A stretch of 64,000 nucleotides of DNA from JAGVPT01 sp035505655 (GCA_035505655.1 DATJQP010000125.1:1-64000), one strand, 5' to 3'. Counted from the first letter of the stretch, positions 55,340 through 64,000 are shown. Numbers and translations: made by a program. The notes: generated by a model not told the origin, from the letters alone.

Positions 55340-56001
55340 GTTTAATGATAAATGAAACATTCAAATGAGTCAAGTCTTTTTTCCTTGGAAGTATCTTTTT
55401 TTGGGATCCTCCCGGGAGACCATCCGGATGCCCTTCGGACGCGGACTGCCGTTTATCATTTTTGGGAATTGGCAGGCCGGCATAGTGCATTTTGCTCTGG
55501 GGCGCCATATCCGCCCAGAGAAGGGGCCTGCCGCCGCTAAGATTTCCCCGGGCACTAGTCTCCTCAAAGCAGGGGTGGGAAACTGATGCCGTCACAGGGT
55601 GACCGATCCCGGCCATGGAAATCGAGGGATTGTTCCGTCCTGCCCCAGCATGCATCACAAAAAGTCGCGCTCGCTTTCTTCTACTTTATTATAGATGGAA
55701 CCCAGCCAATAGGTCCGCATCTTGGGGCCGGAATTCCATCCTGTCATCTGAGCTGCATGACGACCACCTCGAGCGGAGTCGCCGATGAAGATTTTTCCGT
55801 CTCACGTAATCGCTCTTCTGATCCACCTTCATTCCCGGAACCCTCCACGCAAGAGGAGAATTCAGCGGGTTGTGCGAAGTGACCGGCCATGCGTTCCGAG
55901 ACGAAAATTTCCAAAGTTGGGTCCTTTCGTGACGCAGGCCGCATCAACATTCCGAAGAATCAGTCTGTGGTGCTGACGATATTGTCTTTGATAGATGCAA
56001 A

Positions 56002-57066
56002 TCATTCGTTCGAAGAGAGTCGCATGACTTCCGCTTCCGCAAATTGTCCCTTCCTCACGAGCAGGGATTCACCCACCTCGAGTGTCGTTTTCAGAAGCGA
56101 ACGATGTCGACGTTTCGTGGCAGGGTTCGCAATTTCCGAAAAGAGGATTTCCACAGCCTGCTGCCCTAGCGCGACGGGGGGGCAATCGATGATCGTGAGT
56201 TTCGGCTGAAGAAGCTCCGCAAATTCACTATGGCCGAAGGCGACAACGCCGATGCCGTCGGGAATCGCAAGCTTCACCTCCTTGATTGCTTTGTAGGCTC
56301 CCTGGGCAATCCGGTCGTTTGCCGCGAAGATAACATCCGGACGATCGCGGGCTTGCAGAAGTCTCAGGAAGCCCTCGTAGCCGGACGAACGGTCGAACCC
56401 GCCCGAGATAATCCAGTCATTTCTGCGTGGTATCCCGTGTTTCTTGAGGGCGGCGAGATACCCTGCCATCCGGTTGCGCCCGATCGCCAGCGTCTGGCTT
56501 CCGGCGAGATGTCCGATTTTGTCGTAGCCGGATGAAATCACAAACTCTACGAGTTTCTGAGCCGCCTTCCGATTGTCGACGGCGACGGTGCTGAATTCCG
56601 AGGAGTCCGGCACCCGATCGAAGAAGACGAGCGGAACATCCATCTTTCGGGCTTGATCGAAGATCGTCCAATCATCGGGATCCTTCGAGAGAGCGACGAG
56701 CAATCCATCGACGCGATACGACAGCAGGGTATGAATATTCTCACGTTCGGTCTCGGCATTTTCGTCAGACACCGTAAGGATGACGTGGTACCCCCGAGCC
56801 GTTGCTTTGTCGATGATCCCGCGAATCGCGCGGGAGAAAAAGGAATTCGAGATGTCGGGAATAACGACGCCGATCGTATTCGTCCTGCGCATTTGAAGCG
56901 AGCGGGCGCCATGATGGATGATGTAGCCTGCTTCGGCAGCGGCTGCCCTCACTTTTCGCTTCATCTCCGTCGAGATGTCGGCATCTTCGCTGAGCGCCTT
57001 TGAAACGGTGACGCGGCTGACGCCGAGCTTCTTCGCAATGTCCTTTTGTGTGATGTGCCTTGCCAT
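56002..57066 (-). CDS. LacI-family transcriptional regulator
   Basis: This 354-residue protein begins with the LacI helix-turn-helix (TQKDIAKKLGVSRVTVSKAL, about 6-25), then a hinge helix region (HHGARSLQMRRTNTIGVVIP) and a periplasmic-binding-like sensor domain (SNSFFSRAIRGIIDKA, VIFAANDRIAQGAYKA, VVAFGHSEFAELL). Regulators of this type repress catabolic genes until a sugar ligand releases them. A palindrome matching the one before the receptor genes overlaps its own probable promoter, so it likely controls both itself and the receptors. It is transcribed toward the receptors but separated from them by 1.45 kb. Confidence 0.94.
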   Translation of the reverse strand: MARHITQKDIAKKLGVSRVTVSKALSEDADISTEMKRKVRAAAAEAGYIIHHGARSLQMRRTNTIGVVIPDISNSFFSRAIRGIIDKATARGYHVILTVSDENAETERENIHTLLSYRVDGLLVALSKDPDDWTIFDQARKMDVPLVFFDRVPDSSEFSTVAVDNRKAAQKLVEFVISSGYDKIGHLAGSQTLAIGRNRMAGYLAALKKHGIPRRNDWIISGGFDRSSGYEGFLRLLQARDRPDVIFAANDRIAQGAYKAIKEVKLAIPDGIGVVAFGHSEFAELLQPKLTIIDCPPVALGQQAVEILFSEIANPATKRRHRSLLKTTLEVGESLLVRKGQFAEAEVMRLSSNE

Positions 57067-57107
57067 TCTATGTCGGCGGCGCCTGAAAAGATCGTGTAAT
57101 TGTCGTA

Positions 57108-57123
57108 GCTTACACGAGTAAGT
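57108..57123. promoter_or_regulatory. Candidate LacI-family operator over the regulator's own promoter
   Basis: GCTTACACGAGTAAGT has arms CTTAC/GTAAG and differs from the site at 54751 only at its first base. It lies 42 bp upstream of the regulator's ATG and overlaps the predicted -10 element, the position expected for autorepression. Confidence 0.72.
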
Positions 57124-57148
57124 AAACGAATTTTTGGTCTTATGTCAA
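57120..57148 (-). promoter_or_regulatory. Candidate promoter of the LacI-type gene
   Basis: On the minus strand a perfect TTGACA (57148-57143) is followed after 17 bases by TTACTT (57125-57120), which overlaps the operator-like palindrome. The -10 match is weak for a housekeeping sigma-70 promoter, and Bacteroidota promoters often use a different consensus, so this is tentative. Confidence 0.4.
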
Positions 57149-57204
57149 GAGGGGATGCGCGATGGCGGGCCGGGCTGCGTCGCGTGGATCGGGGTGATTA
57201 AACG

Positions 57205-57545
57205 GAATGCAAGCCCCGTCAGGGGCGGCATGTGCTTTTTACGTCCGTGGACAACCACGATACGGATCGGGGAGGATCGATGGAGATATCCTTATGGAAG
57301 GCAGACAGCGAGCCCCGTAGGGGCGAGACGTCCATAGCAACGAACGGAGGGAAAATCATTTGAGCCCCGTCAGGGGCGGCATGTGCTTTTGCGTCCGTGG
57401 ACAACCGCGATACGGATCGGGGAGGATCGATGGAGATATCCTTATGGAAGGCAGACCGCCAGCCCCGTAGGGGCGAGATGTCCATAGCAACGAACGGAGG
57501 GAAAATCATTTGAGCCCCGTCAGGGGCGGCATGTGCTTTTGTATT
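57205..57545. repeat. REP-like array of GCCCC/GGGGC palindromes with 150-bp period
   Basis: Five short palindromes alternate: GCCCCGTCAGGGGC at 57213, 57364 and 57514, and GCCCCGTAGGGGC at 57312 and 57462. Spacings alternate at about 99 and 52 bp, giving a 150-151-bp tandem unit present about 2.3 times. The DNA between is also repeated nearly exactly (for example GGAGGATCGATGGAGATATC and CATAGCAACGAACGGAGGG). This looks like amplified REP-type elements, between the GH43 gene and the regulator. It encodes nothing convincing. The full gap without a gene is 57067-57635. Confidence 0.85.
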
Positions 57546-57635
57546 TGCGGCGAGCAAAAATATTGTGGCCGTGGCGCCCAGGGTCATCGGTTCAGCAAGA
57601 TCGTACCAATGATCCGGCGTGGAAGCCGACTGAAG

Positions 57636-59915
57636 CTATTTCAGGAGAATGAGCTTTCGCGTTGCCGTCAAAGCCCCTTCGGCGAGGCGGTAGAAGTAGA
57701 CACCGCTCGAGAGACCACGCCCATCGAAGCTCACCACGTGGTCGCCCGCCGGCTGCACGCCCTCCGAAAGAGTCGCGACTTCGCGGCCGAGGATGTCATA
57801 AACTCTCAACGAAGCGTAACCGGGATCGGAGAGGGAGTACCTTATCCGGGTCGTCGGATTGAACGGGTTGGGATAATTCTGATCCAGCTCGAAGAATGAG
57901 GGAACGAACTCGGACCTTTCGGGGCCGACGGATGTCTCGGGATGGGTGCTGTCTTTGAAGACGAGCGATTGGAGCATAAAAAGCTTTCCGCTTCCTGCTC
58001 CGGTGAACTTGAGGTAGACGTCGTGCATTCCAAAAAATGGGGTCTGGATGCTTCCCGAGAACGTCGCGTAGTTGCTCCAACTCCCCGTCGTATCGATCGT
58101 GCATGAGGCGATCTTCGTTCCGGTGTCGAGCGAATCGAGCCACACCTCGATGACCCCGCCCCCGGAAGCGCATGAAGCGGTCGCCTGGAACGTATCGGGG
58201 AGCTTGTCGTAGCCTGCCTCGCCGAATTCCACTCCGGCATAAAGCGCCCAATCGCCGTTGTGAATATTGTCAAGTGAGCTGATACCGTTGACCCTTGCCG
58301 AGACTGTCGTTCCGTTCTGGTTTGCGGGACATTCTGCGAGGATTGGCGTGTAGGCGTCCCGGTAGATGTAGCAGTTGAAACGGGCCGACCGACCCTGCGT
58401 GAAGAGACCCTGCCGGTTCCCCGTCCACGAATTGTAGTTTGATTGCAGACCGTCCATGTCCGCAACATTGATGCTGTTTCCGACCTGGCCCCAGTTGTGG
58501 GCATCGGCGCTGCAATACCCGGTCAGGACGTGATTGACCCGCACGAGCTTCAGCCACACGATCGTGTTCGAGCCGGTGAGGGGGGATTTTACCGTGTAGA
58601 GCGTCGACTCGTAGCTGAAGCCGATGATCTTGTTGCCCAGGCTGTCGACGGAACTGTAGAGCTTCGCGTACAGCGTCTGCAGGCCGTTGAAGATCCAGAT
58701 CCCCGCCTGATCGGTCGTCGCCTGCGGACTGAAATCCACATACGTCATGAGAGAATAATTATGCTCGGCGTCGTTTTTGATGATCGTGTTCGCCTTTCCC
58801 TTGGGCGAAAGAGTGATCCAGCCCGTTCCCTGCGGCGTCACGAACGATCCTGTCGGAGTATATCCAAGAAACGACCACTCGGGATTCAGGTCCGACGATT
58901 CAAAGAAGTCGGCGTGAGGAACCATCCAGGGTATGCCGCTGCTCGGAAGCATCGGCGCGGTTCGGGGAACATTCGTCGGATAATCGGCGGTCGGTTTGCC
59001 GGTGCTGTCATAACGAACCTGGTTGAGAAGCCCTTGCCGGCCCTGGCCGTACCATTCATTGTTGTTCCCGTTGCGCCAGAGAGGATGGACGACCCAGCTC
59101 GTGCTGTCGTCGAGCATCACCGCGGCCGAACAATGGTTCGGATTCTGAAACAACGCTCCCGAGGCCTGCCGGTCGGAAAGGTTAAAGAAATCCCCGAGGT
59201 TTGTCCATGCCGACGAGCTGTCGGTAAGCGTGCGGCTGCGTAGCACCTTCTCTCCCCCCGAGACGTCGCGGGCGAAGACATAATAATAGTAGCCGTTGTG
59301 TTTCCACATCACCGGACCTTCCGCCCAGCTGTACGGGTAGCTCGGTGCCGGGTTGATCCAGCAAAGGTTGTAGACCGCTCCGCTCGGCTGACCGTCGGGG
59401 CCAAGTTGTACGACCCAGTTATTAACCTGACCGTTCTTCACGAGCAGGTACCAGCTTCCGTCATCGTCGATGAAGATCGAGTTATCATATCCAAGGCCGG
59501 GAACGGGGGAGGGAGTGCTCATGAGGGTTGGAAGCGACCAGGGGCCGCGGACATTGTCGGCTGTCACGAAGTACATCTGGTTGCCCCGGGAGAAGAAGTC
59601 CCACCACTTGTTCCCGTGATTGACAACCTGGCCACCCCAGCACCCTCCGGCCGGAGCGTCGCCGTATTGCGCCCATGATGCGCTTACGGGTTGCGCGACC
59701 GCCTCCCAGTGGACAAGGTCGGTGGAATGATAGATGACCGGCGTGGGGTTGAAGGATGATCCCGTTGTGTAGTAGTCGTTCCCCACCCTGGACAACGTGC
59801 AATCGGGATGGTCCCCCGGGATGACCGGATTCATAAAGGTCTGGAATGAGGCGGATTGTCCGACCAGACGAAGTGTAACAACAATGCATGCCGCCGAAAT
59901 CAATGATGCTCTCAT
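57636..59915 (-). CDS. Secreted GH43 glycosidase with C-terminal beta-sandwich, CBM6-like domain and T9SS tail
   Basis: This 759-residue protein has a signal peptide and a GH43 propeller with the base-site Asp in VIPGDHPDCTLSRVGN, Asp in GLGYDNSIFIDDDG and Glu in SWAEGPVMWKHNGYY. Residues about 325-520 form the C2 beta-sandwich (DLNPEWSFLGYTP, SPKGKANTIIK) seen in beta-xylosidase-type GH43. Residues about 545-665 are CBM6-like (YAGVEFGEAGYDKLPDTF, VIEVWLDSLDTGTKI), and the C-terminus is a T9SS sorting domain (LDQNYPNPFNPTTRIRY, RVYDILGREVATL). It is probably a surface or extracellular arabinofuranosidase/xylosidase. AGAGGAAA precedes the ATG. Confidence 0.9.
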   Translation of the reverse strand: MRASLISAACIVVTLRLVGQSASFQTFMNPVIPGDHPDCTLSRVGNDYYTTGSSFNPTPVIYHSTDLVHWEAVAQPVSASWAQYGDAPAGGCWGGQVVNHGNKWWDFFSRGNQMYFVTADNVRGPWSLPTLMSTPSPVPGLGYDNSIFIDDDGSWYLLVKNGQVNNWVVQLGPDGQPSGAVYNLCWINPAPSYPYSWAEGPVMWKHNGYYYYVFARDVSGGEKVLRSRTLTDSSSAWTNLGDFFNLSDRQASGALFQNPNHCSAAVMLDDSTSWVVHPLWRNGNNNEWYGQGRQGLLNQVRYDSTGKPTADYPTNVPRTAPMLPSSGIPWMVPHADFFESSDLNPEWSFLGYTPTGSFVTPQGTGWITLSPKGKANTIIKNDAEHNYSLMTYVDFSPQATTDQAGIWIFNGLQTLYAKLYSSVDSLGNKIIGFSYESTLYTVKSPLTGSNTIVWLKLVRVNHVLTGYCSADAHNWGQVGNSINVADMDGLQSNYNSWTGNRQGLFTQGRSARFNCYIYRDAYTPILAECPANQNGTTVSARVNGISSLDNIHNGDWALYAGVEFGEAGYDKLPDTFQATASCASGGGVIEVWLDSLDTGTKIASCTIDTTGSWSNYATFSGSIQTPFFGMHDVYLKFTGAGSGKLFMLQSLVFKDSTHPETSVGPERSEFVPSFFELDQNYPNPFNPTTRIRYSLSDPGYASLRVYDILGREVATLSEGVQPAGDHVVSFDGRGLSSGVYFYRLAEGALTATRKLILLK

Positions 59916-60135
59916 TTTCCTCTCCTAGGTTTCCTGCTACGACAAATCACACGAAAAGATCAAAAACAATCACCCCAACGAGCGTTCCGGCTTGAAGGTC
60001 TCGGAGAGATCCTTCCGCTGCAAACTTTGTCAATGCCAGATCCTGTAAAATGAGCAACGGCAATGGACTGACACATTCTGCGTTCCCAACGAATCTCCGT
60101 CCCGCCTGCGGCTGCCTGGACCGAGACTCGCCCGA

Positions 60136-60528
60136 CTATTTCTTTGGCATCGACACCGAGATCTTATATCCGTCCGGGTCGGTCAATCGGATAAGGCGCA
60201 CGCCCCACGACATATCGGTTGGCTCGAGGTCGAGCTTCCCACCTTGTTGTTTTATCCGCGCCGCGAAAGCGTCGATGTCGGTGTCGGTAGTGATCCGGAT
60301 CGAGAAGCCGAGACCTTTGATCCGCTCCCATCCTTTTGCCCCATCATCCTGATTGATCGTGAGACGGATATCTCCGGACTTGAGGGCAACTCCCCTCAGG
60401 ACACCGTCACGCTCGATCTTCCGGTCGATTTCAAAACCGATGACGTCGGTATACCAGGCGAGACTTTTTTGAAGCTCTTTGACGGTAAGCGAAAGAGTGA
60501 GGGCTGTGGCGTGGAAGGGAGTGGGCAT
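60136..60528 (-). CDS. VOC-superfamily (glyoxalase/bleomycin-resistance-like) protein
   Basis: A 130-residue cytoplasmic protein with the paired beta-alpha-beta-beta-beta layout of the VOC fold: ALTLSLTVKELQKSLAWYTD, GFEIDRKIERDG, LGFSIRITTDTDIDAFAARI and RLIRLTDPDGYKISV. The final DPDGYKI block carries the usual metal-ligand region. Such proteins range from isomerases to resistance proteins; no specific reaction can be named. It is a single gene between two T9SS genes with no evident tie to glycan use. Confidence 0.85.
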   Translation of the reverse strand: MPTPFHATALTLSLTVKELQKSLAWYTDVIGFEIDRKIERDGVLRGVALKSGDIRLTINQDDGAKGWERIKGLGFSIRITTDTDIDAFAARIKQQGGKLDLEPTDMSWGVRLIRLTDPDGYKISVSMPKK

Positions 60529-61187
60529 ATTGTTGTCCGTTCGTTGTTAGTTCGAGGTTTGGAGTTCTGATTTCGCAAGGCTTGATTCTGAGTTCTAGGT
60601 CCTGGGACCAAGGTCCGGAGTCCAAGGTTCGGAGTCGAATTCCTCGGTTGCTGTCCTTACTTCTCACATCTTGCTCGTCATTCCCCGCTCCTTACTCAAG
60701 ACTCCAGAGTCACACAGGTTGGGGTTGATGAATATCGGCAAAAGATAATCTAAGGAGGAGGTGAATGAAGCGCAAGAGAGAACGATCGATTGCTTCTGAT
60801 ACGCTAGAAGTAGATTGTCGCGGGGTTAAAGGGTTGAAGAGACCCCTCCTGCTGAGGCAATCCGGGAAGATCAACTCCTTGCAGACTCTGATCCATTCTC
60901 CCTCCACCCGCACAGAACACTCTTCCAGCGGAGGAGATTCTGCCGTGTCACCGAAGCTTCAGTACTCAGCTTGATTTAGGGCGGCCGGGGGCAAAAGATG
61001 GTGCTTCTTGGATAGAATACAGAATACAGGAGACAGAAAAGACAAGTCGTAGGATATAGAATCCAAGAGAGAAGAAGCGACGATGAGCTTTTGACCTTGT
61101 CTCTCTCTTTGGAAAGAAAGGCAAAGGTGGAATCGGCCGCGAGCTTATCTCTTTTCTCTTCTCTCTTCTTTCTTCACACCGGCGCGA
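60529..61187. other. 660-bp gene-free stretch with low-complexity purine-rich repeats
   Basis: No gene recognised. About 60545-60650 is a degenerate repetition of GGTTCGGAGTC-like words, and about 61010-61080 is a purine-rich run of AGAATACAG/GAGACAGAA-type words. These look like decayed simple repeats rather than structured RNA. Confidence 0.5.
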
Positions 61188-63455
61188 CTATTTCATCAGA
61201 AGCATTCGTTTTGTCTGAACGAACGTTCCCGCGGAAAGTCGGTAGAAATAGGCGCCGCTTGGGAGTGAGGAGCCGTTGAAGCTGGCCGTGTAGATTCCCC
61301 GGGGCATTTGCTCATTGATAAGCACCGCGACTCTTTCTCCCAGCGTGTTGTAGACCGCGAGTGAAACGAACCCAGCCTCCGCTACGGAGTATTCGATCTG
61401 CGTGACGGGATTGAACGGGTTCGGAAAATTCTGCCCGAGGTCAAACAACACCGGCGAAGCGCCGTCGGGGTTCACGATGTCTGAAAAAAGAGAAGTTCCG
61501 TCATCGGTGACGAGCTCGATACGGTAGAAGACCTTTCCTTTCGGTGCGGAGAGGTCAAAATAGGAACCCGTATCCCCCCCGACCGATGCGATAAGCCGGA
61601 GCGCCTCGTCGGCCGGCGTCTTGCGGTAGATGTTCACCCTCTTCACCCTCGCGGGGAGCGAGGCCTTCCATACTATCGACACCCCTGTCGCAGTACGGGT
61701 TGCCGCCACAGCGGACAGGGTCACCTGCTCCGCGACCGGTGTTCCTCCCGAAACGTTTTGATCGGCGACATAAGCCGTATACATGCACCTTACCCCGTAG
61801 CCGAGGCTCAGGGCGATGTCGGCCTTCTTCAGTGAGTCGGTGGCGCCGTACACGGAGATTGTCCTCTCAATGTCGTCGATCTTCTCCTTCGCCCAGAATA
61901 TTTTGGCAAAATCGTTTTCCGTTTTCGATGCGGAGAACGTCAACGGCAGGTCGAGGAATGTCGGCCCCGCGGATGTCCATCCCGCAAGCGACAGGGTGAG
62001 AGTCCCCGGCGTTTTGTATCTCCCTGCGAGGAACATCCTTGAACCCTTAAAGAGGTTCGGAAGTCCGACTGGGAGGAGGTCGTAGACGCTCGAGCTGATC
62101 TCATAACGGACATCCCGCCAAACGGGATAGCTCACCTCATCGAATAGTCTCAGCATTTCGCCGGTGATGTCCCCGTTGGTCGGGAAAAAAGTCGGGTAGC
62201 CGTAGTTCAGGTACGCAAGCATCTCAAGACGCTGGCGCCCCGCGGTTGTTGCGACCGAAACGGGGAAGATTGCCGCCTTCAGCGTATTCTGTGCACGGAC
62301 CGCCTTCGGATCAATCACCACCTTGCCGTCGCTGACAAGGATGATGAAATTGTTTGCATCGGGATTCTTGAATATTCCGAGCGAGGCCGTCAGCGCAGAG
62401 GAGAGGTTAGACCCGGGGCTGTAGCCGAGTGATGTGAGATAGGCCACCGCGGAATCGGTCATTGCCCCGGTTGCCGGGAGAAGCCGGGAGCTCCAAACCC
62501 GAACGCTGTAATCGAACGCAACGACGGAAAACGAATCGGCCGCGCCAAGGTTCCTGATGCATCCCGAGATTGCTTCCTTGCTTGCGTCGAGCGACTCGTT
62601 GAGAAGCTCCGAGCTGCAGTCGACGACAAAGACGACGTTTTTCGGCAACACGGTTGCATCCGCTCCTCCGCTCGGCGGGTTCAGCATCATGACGAAATGC
62701 CCGTCCATCGTGTCGCTTGCCACCGAATAGAAATCGATGCCGAGTGAGTCGTGCTTTACGCTGTATGAGAAGGAAAGGTCGCTCGTGAGGTACATTTTTG
62801 GCTGGTCGGCTGAGACGATAAGATGTCTGGCATCCTGCGTCGTCATCGTCGGCGATGAAATTCCCACGAGGTTGGTCGTTTGGATGTCCCCGGTGGCATT
62901 GACCCGGAAGGTGAACGAGACATCGTCGATCGGATAAGGAGAAAAGTCGGAAGTGCCGAGCGGGTAGTGATACTCCACAGTTCCCTGGTGAAAATCACAG
63001 AGCGAGAGATATTCCAGCTGCACGCGCTGGAGAGCTCCCGCCGCAATCCCGTGGATGAGGATCCGGATTGCGTTCGGCCCGAGGTAGATGTTCAGTGAGG
63101 CATCAATCCCCCCGGATCCTGTCCCCGGATTTGGAGCCTGATCCTTTACCTGGAGAACGGCCTTGTAGGCGCTGTCCCCCACCCAATAGGTGAAGTTCGT
63201 AGCCCGGGCATCGGGAGGAAGCGGGAATGAAAAGATGGCGTCCGTGGAGGCATCCCATTCATTGACGAACTCCTGATAGACCTTCGTTTGCGCTACCTGC
63301 CCGTACATCGTCACGTCGACATTCGTCGTCCTGTGGCGGAGAAAGTCTTTGGGATACGATGTACTGACCGGGCGCATGAGGCCGTCGGCCATCGCCGTAA
63401 GCGCAGGGAACGCGGAGGCAAGAAGGAGAAGGATGATTCGCGAGTATGACCTCAT
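61188..63455 (-). CDS. VIT/vWA-domain exported protein with T9SS tail
   Basis: This 755-residue protein has a signal peptide (IILLLLASAFPALTAMA), a VIT-like domain (about 40-160: VDVTMYGQVAQTKVYQEFVN, FSFPLPPDARATNF), a von Willebrand A domain (about 275-420: NVVFVVDCSSELLNESLD, NNFIILVSDGKV) and a C-terminal T9SS sorting domain (LGQNFPNPFNPVTQIEY). The metal-site motif is DCSSE instead of DxSxS, so metal-dependent adhesion may be altered. VIT/vWA proteins resemble inter-alpha-trypsin inhibitor heavy chains; bacterial roles are poorly known. It lies 13 bp from the next vWA-type gene and is probably co-transcribed. Confidence 0.85.
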   Translation of the reverse strand: MRSYSRIILLLLASAFPALTAMADGLMRPVSTSYPKDFLRHRTTNVDVTMYGQVAQTKVYQEFVNEWDASTDAIFSFPLPPDARATNFTYWVGDSAYKAVLQVKDQAPNPGTGSGGIDASLNIYLGPNAIRILIHGIAAGALQRVQLEYLSLCDFHQGTVEYHYPLGTSDFSPYPIDDVSFTFRVNATGDIQTTNLVGISSPTMTTQDARHLIVSADQPKMYLTSDLSFSYSVKHDSLGIDFYSVASDTMDGHFVMMLNPPSGGADATVLPKNVVFVVDCSSELLNESLDASKEAISGCIRNLGAADSFSVVAFDYSVRVWSSRLLPATGAMTDSAVAYLTSLGYSPGSNLSSALTASLGIFKNPDANNFIILVSDGKVVIDPKAVRAQNTLKAAIFPVSVATTAGRQRLEMLAYLNYGYPTFFPTNGDITGEMLRLFDEVSYPVWRDVRYEISSSVYDLLPVGLPNLFKGSRMFLAGRYKTPGTLTLSLAGWTSAGPTFLDLPLTFSASKTENDFAKIFWAKEKIDDIERTISVYGATDSLKKADIALSLGYGVRCMYTAYVADQNVSGGTPVAEQVTLSAVAATRTATGVSIVWKASLPARVKRVNIYRKTPADEALRLIASVGGDTGSYFDLSAPKGKVFYRIELVTDDGTSLFSDIVNPDGASPVLFDLGQNFPNPFNPVTQIEYSVAEAGFVSLAVYNTLGERVAVLINEQMPRGIYTASFNGSSLPSGAYFYRLSAGTFVQTKRMLLMK

Positions 63456-63468
63456 ATCCGTGTGCCTT

Positions 63469-64000
63469 TCATTTCAAAAAGAGTGCCTTGAGTGTTCCCA
63501 ACGCGACGACCTCTCCTCCCGGGGAATAGACGGTTGACCTCACGATATAGATTCCCGAAGCGACACGACGTCCGGCGTCGTCGGTTGCGTCCCACACCAC
63601 GTCGATGACATCTCCGCCGGCACGCACGTCCAGGGTCCTGACACGTTGCCCGAGGAGGCTGTAGACGGAAATCCTCGCGTATCCTTTGGCGGGTATCGAT
63701 AACCTGAACGTCGTCTGCGGGTTGAAGGGGTTTGGGAAGCAGACGATTTTTCCCGCTACTCCTCCTCCGCCAGGGGGGGTGTAATTCACCGAGGCGGAGC
63801 CCCCCACCCCTCCGTAGTGCACTTCGATCTTCGCCGTCCGGCTCCCACCGCTCGTCGAGGGAGAAGTATACGTCAGCATGTAGCGCGAAATCGACTGCAA
63901 CCGTCCAATATCAAGGAGGATGTCGCGGAAATTGCCGGAGATATCATAGCATTGTCCGCCTGTCGGGTCGGTGATCGGTCGGTACCAATCGGTCTGGTAC
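63469..64000 (-). CDS. C-terminal part of a vWA-type exported protein with T9SS tail, cut by window edge
   Basis: The frame is open to the right edge, giving about 176 visible codons. It starts with TDPTGGQCYDISGNFRDILL and IGRLQSISRYMLTYTSP, which resemble the last strands and helices of vWA domains of the VWFA-related type (the RYMLTYTSP stretch). A glycine-rich linker (YTPPGGGGVAG) leads to a T9SS-like tail (VCFPNPFNPQTTFRL, VYSLLGQRVRTL). The N-terminal part and the metal site are outside the window. It is the upstream partner of the VIT/vWA gene. Confidence 0.75.
   Translation of the reverse strand, partial: YQTDWYRPITDPTGGQCYDISGNFRDILLDIGRLQSISRYMLTYTSPSTSGGSRTAKIEVHYGGVGGSASVNYTPPGGGGVAGKIVCFPNPFNPQTTFRLSIPAKGYARISVYSLLGQRVRTLDVRAGGDVIDVVWDATDDAGRRVASGIYIVRSTVYSPGGEVVALGTLKALFLK

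Larger units (their letters stand above)
54552..56001. other. 1.45-kb spacer between receptor copy B and the LacI-type regulator
   Basis: No convincing gene is present. Open frames in both directions lack family motifs and coding character. The stretch holds the operator-like palindrome at 54751-54766 and a second inverted repeat at 55318-55339. A minus-strand message for the receptor would have a leader of roughly 200 bases if it starts at the operator. The rest (about 54800-55300 and 55400-56000) may be decayed coding DNA that I cannot identify. Confidence 0.5.

Noticed and set aside
55311..55658. A 115-codon minus-strand frame in the receptor/regulator spacer
   Set aside because: No recognisable motifs, no plausible ribosome site, and unusual composition; treated as non-coding.
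57205..57545. CRISPR-like array
   Set aside because: The repeating unit is about 150 bp, the intervening sequences are themselves repeated, and there are no cas genes.
57219..57587. A 122-codon minus-strand frame with repeated peptide text
   Set aside because: It is a translation of the tandem palindromic repeat, with no start signal or protein family.

Overview
The window looks like a chromosomal segment of a carbohydrate-degrading bacterium of the Bacteroidota/Chlorobi lineage, most like Ignavibacteria. The main reason is that several proteins end in the type IX secretion (T9SS) sorting domain typical of that group (motifs such as YPNPFNP, VYDILGREV and a terminal LLLK). TonB-dependent receptors with CarboxypepD_reg-like N-terminal domains, and Shine-Dalgarno-poor starts mixed with AGGA-type sites, fit this. 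Every convincing gene is on the minus strand. I saw no tRNA, rRNA, CRISPR array or insertion sequence. Taxonomy is inferred from protein style only.

Region 1 (1-37.2 kb) is one nearly unbroken minus-strand array of plant-polysaccharide enzymes. In transcription order (descending coordinates) it has: a radical SAM/SPASM protein, a GH9 endoglucanase-like enzyme, an SSS sodium/sugar symporter with a small membrane protein, an aldo/keto reductase, a zinc alcohol dehydrogenase, the fucose mutarotase FucU, a GH95 fucosidase, GH43-CBM6, GH3, GH51, GH27-NPCBM, GH31, a Tat-type GH95-like protein, a type B carboxylesterase, GH31-PA14, GH2, a GH5-like enzyme, GH97, a sialate-O-acetylesterase-like (SASA) esterase and a GH43 cut by the window edge. 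The set fits complete periplasmic dismantling of fucosylated, galactosylated, acetylated xyloglucan, with side activity on arabinose-containing hemicellulose. The fucose would then enter a local oxidation route.

Region 2 (37.4-39.8 kb) is a multidomain GH10 xylanase carrying a T9SS sorting domain.

Region 3 (40.0-46.0 kb) is not about polysaccharide. It holds a parvulin-type lipoprotein, a polytopic spermidine-synthase-like protein, and the decayed remains of an SGNH-hydrolase/TPR protein and of second copies of the first two. It reads as a tandem duplication that later partly collapsed.

Region 4 (46.1-57.1 kb) contains a T9SS-exported right-handed beta-helix protein, two tandem and nearly identical TonB-dependent receptors without a SusD partner, a 1.45-kb spacer, and a LacI-family regulator. 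An almost identical 16-bp palindrome lies upstream of the first-transcribed receptor and over the probable promoter of the lacI-type gene, so I propose it as the operator.

Region 5 (57.2-64 kb) contains an array of REP-like GCCCC/GGGGC palindromes, a T9SS-exported GH43 enzyme, a VOC-family protein, a 660-bp gene-free stretch, and two adjacent T9SS-exported von Willebrand A-type proteins, the second cut by the right edge.

In the model that emerges, T9SS-secreted GH10 and GH43 enzymes attack polymers outside the cell. The paired receptors import oligosaccharides under LacI control. The long enzyme array, which has no T9SS signals, finishes the work in the periplasm, and the symporter takes up the sugars.
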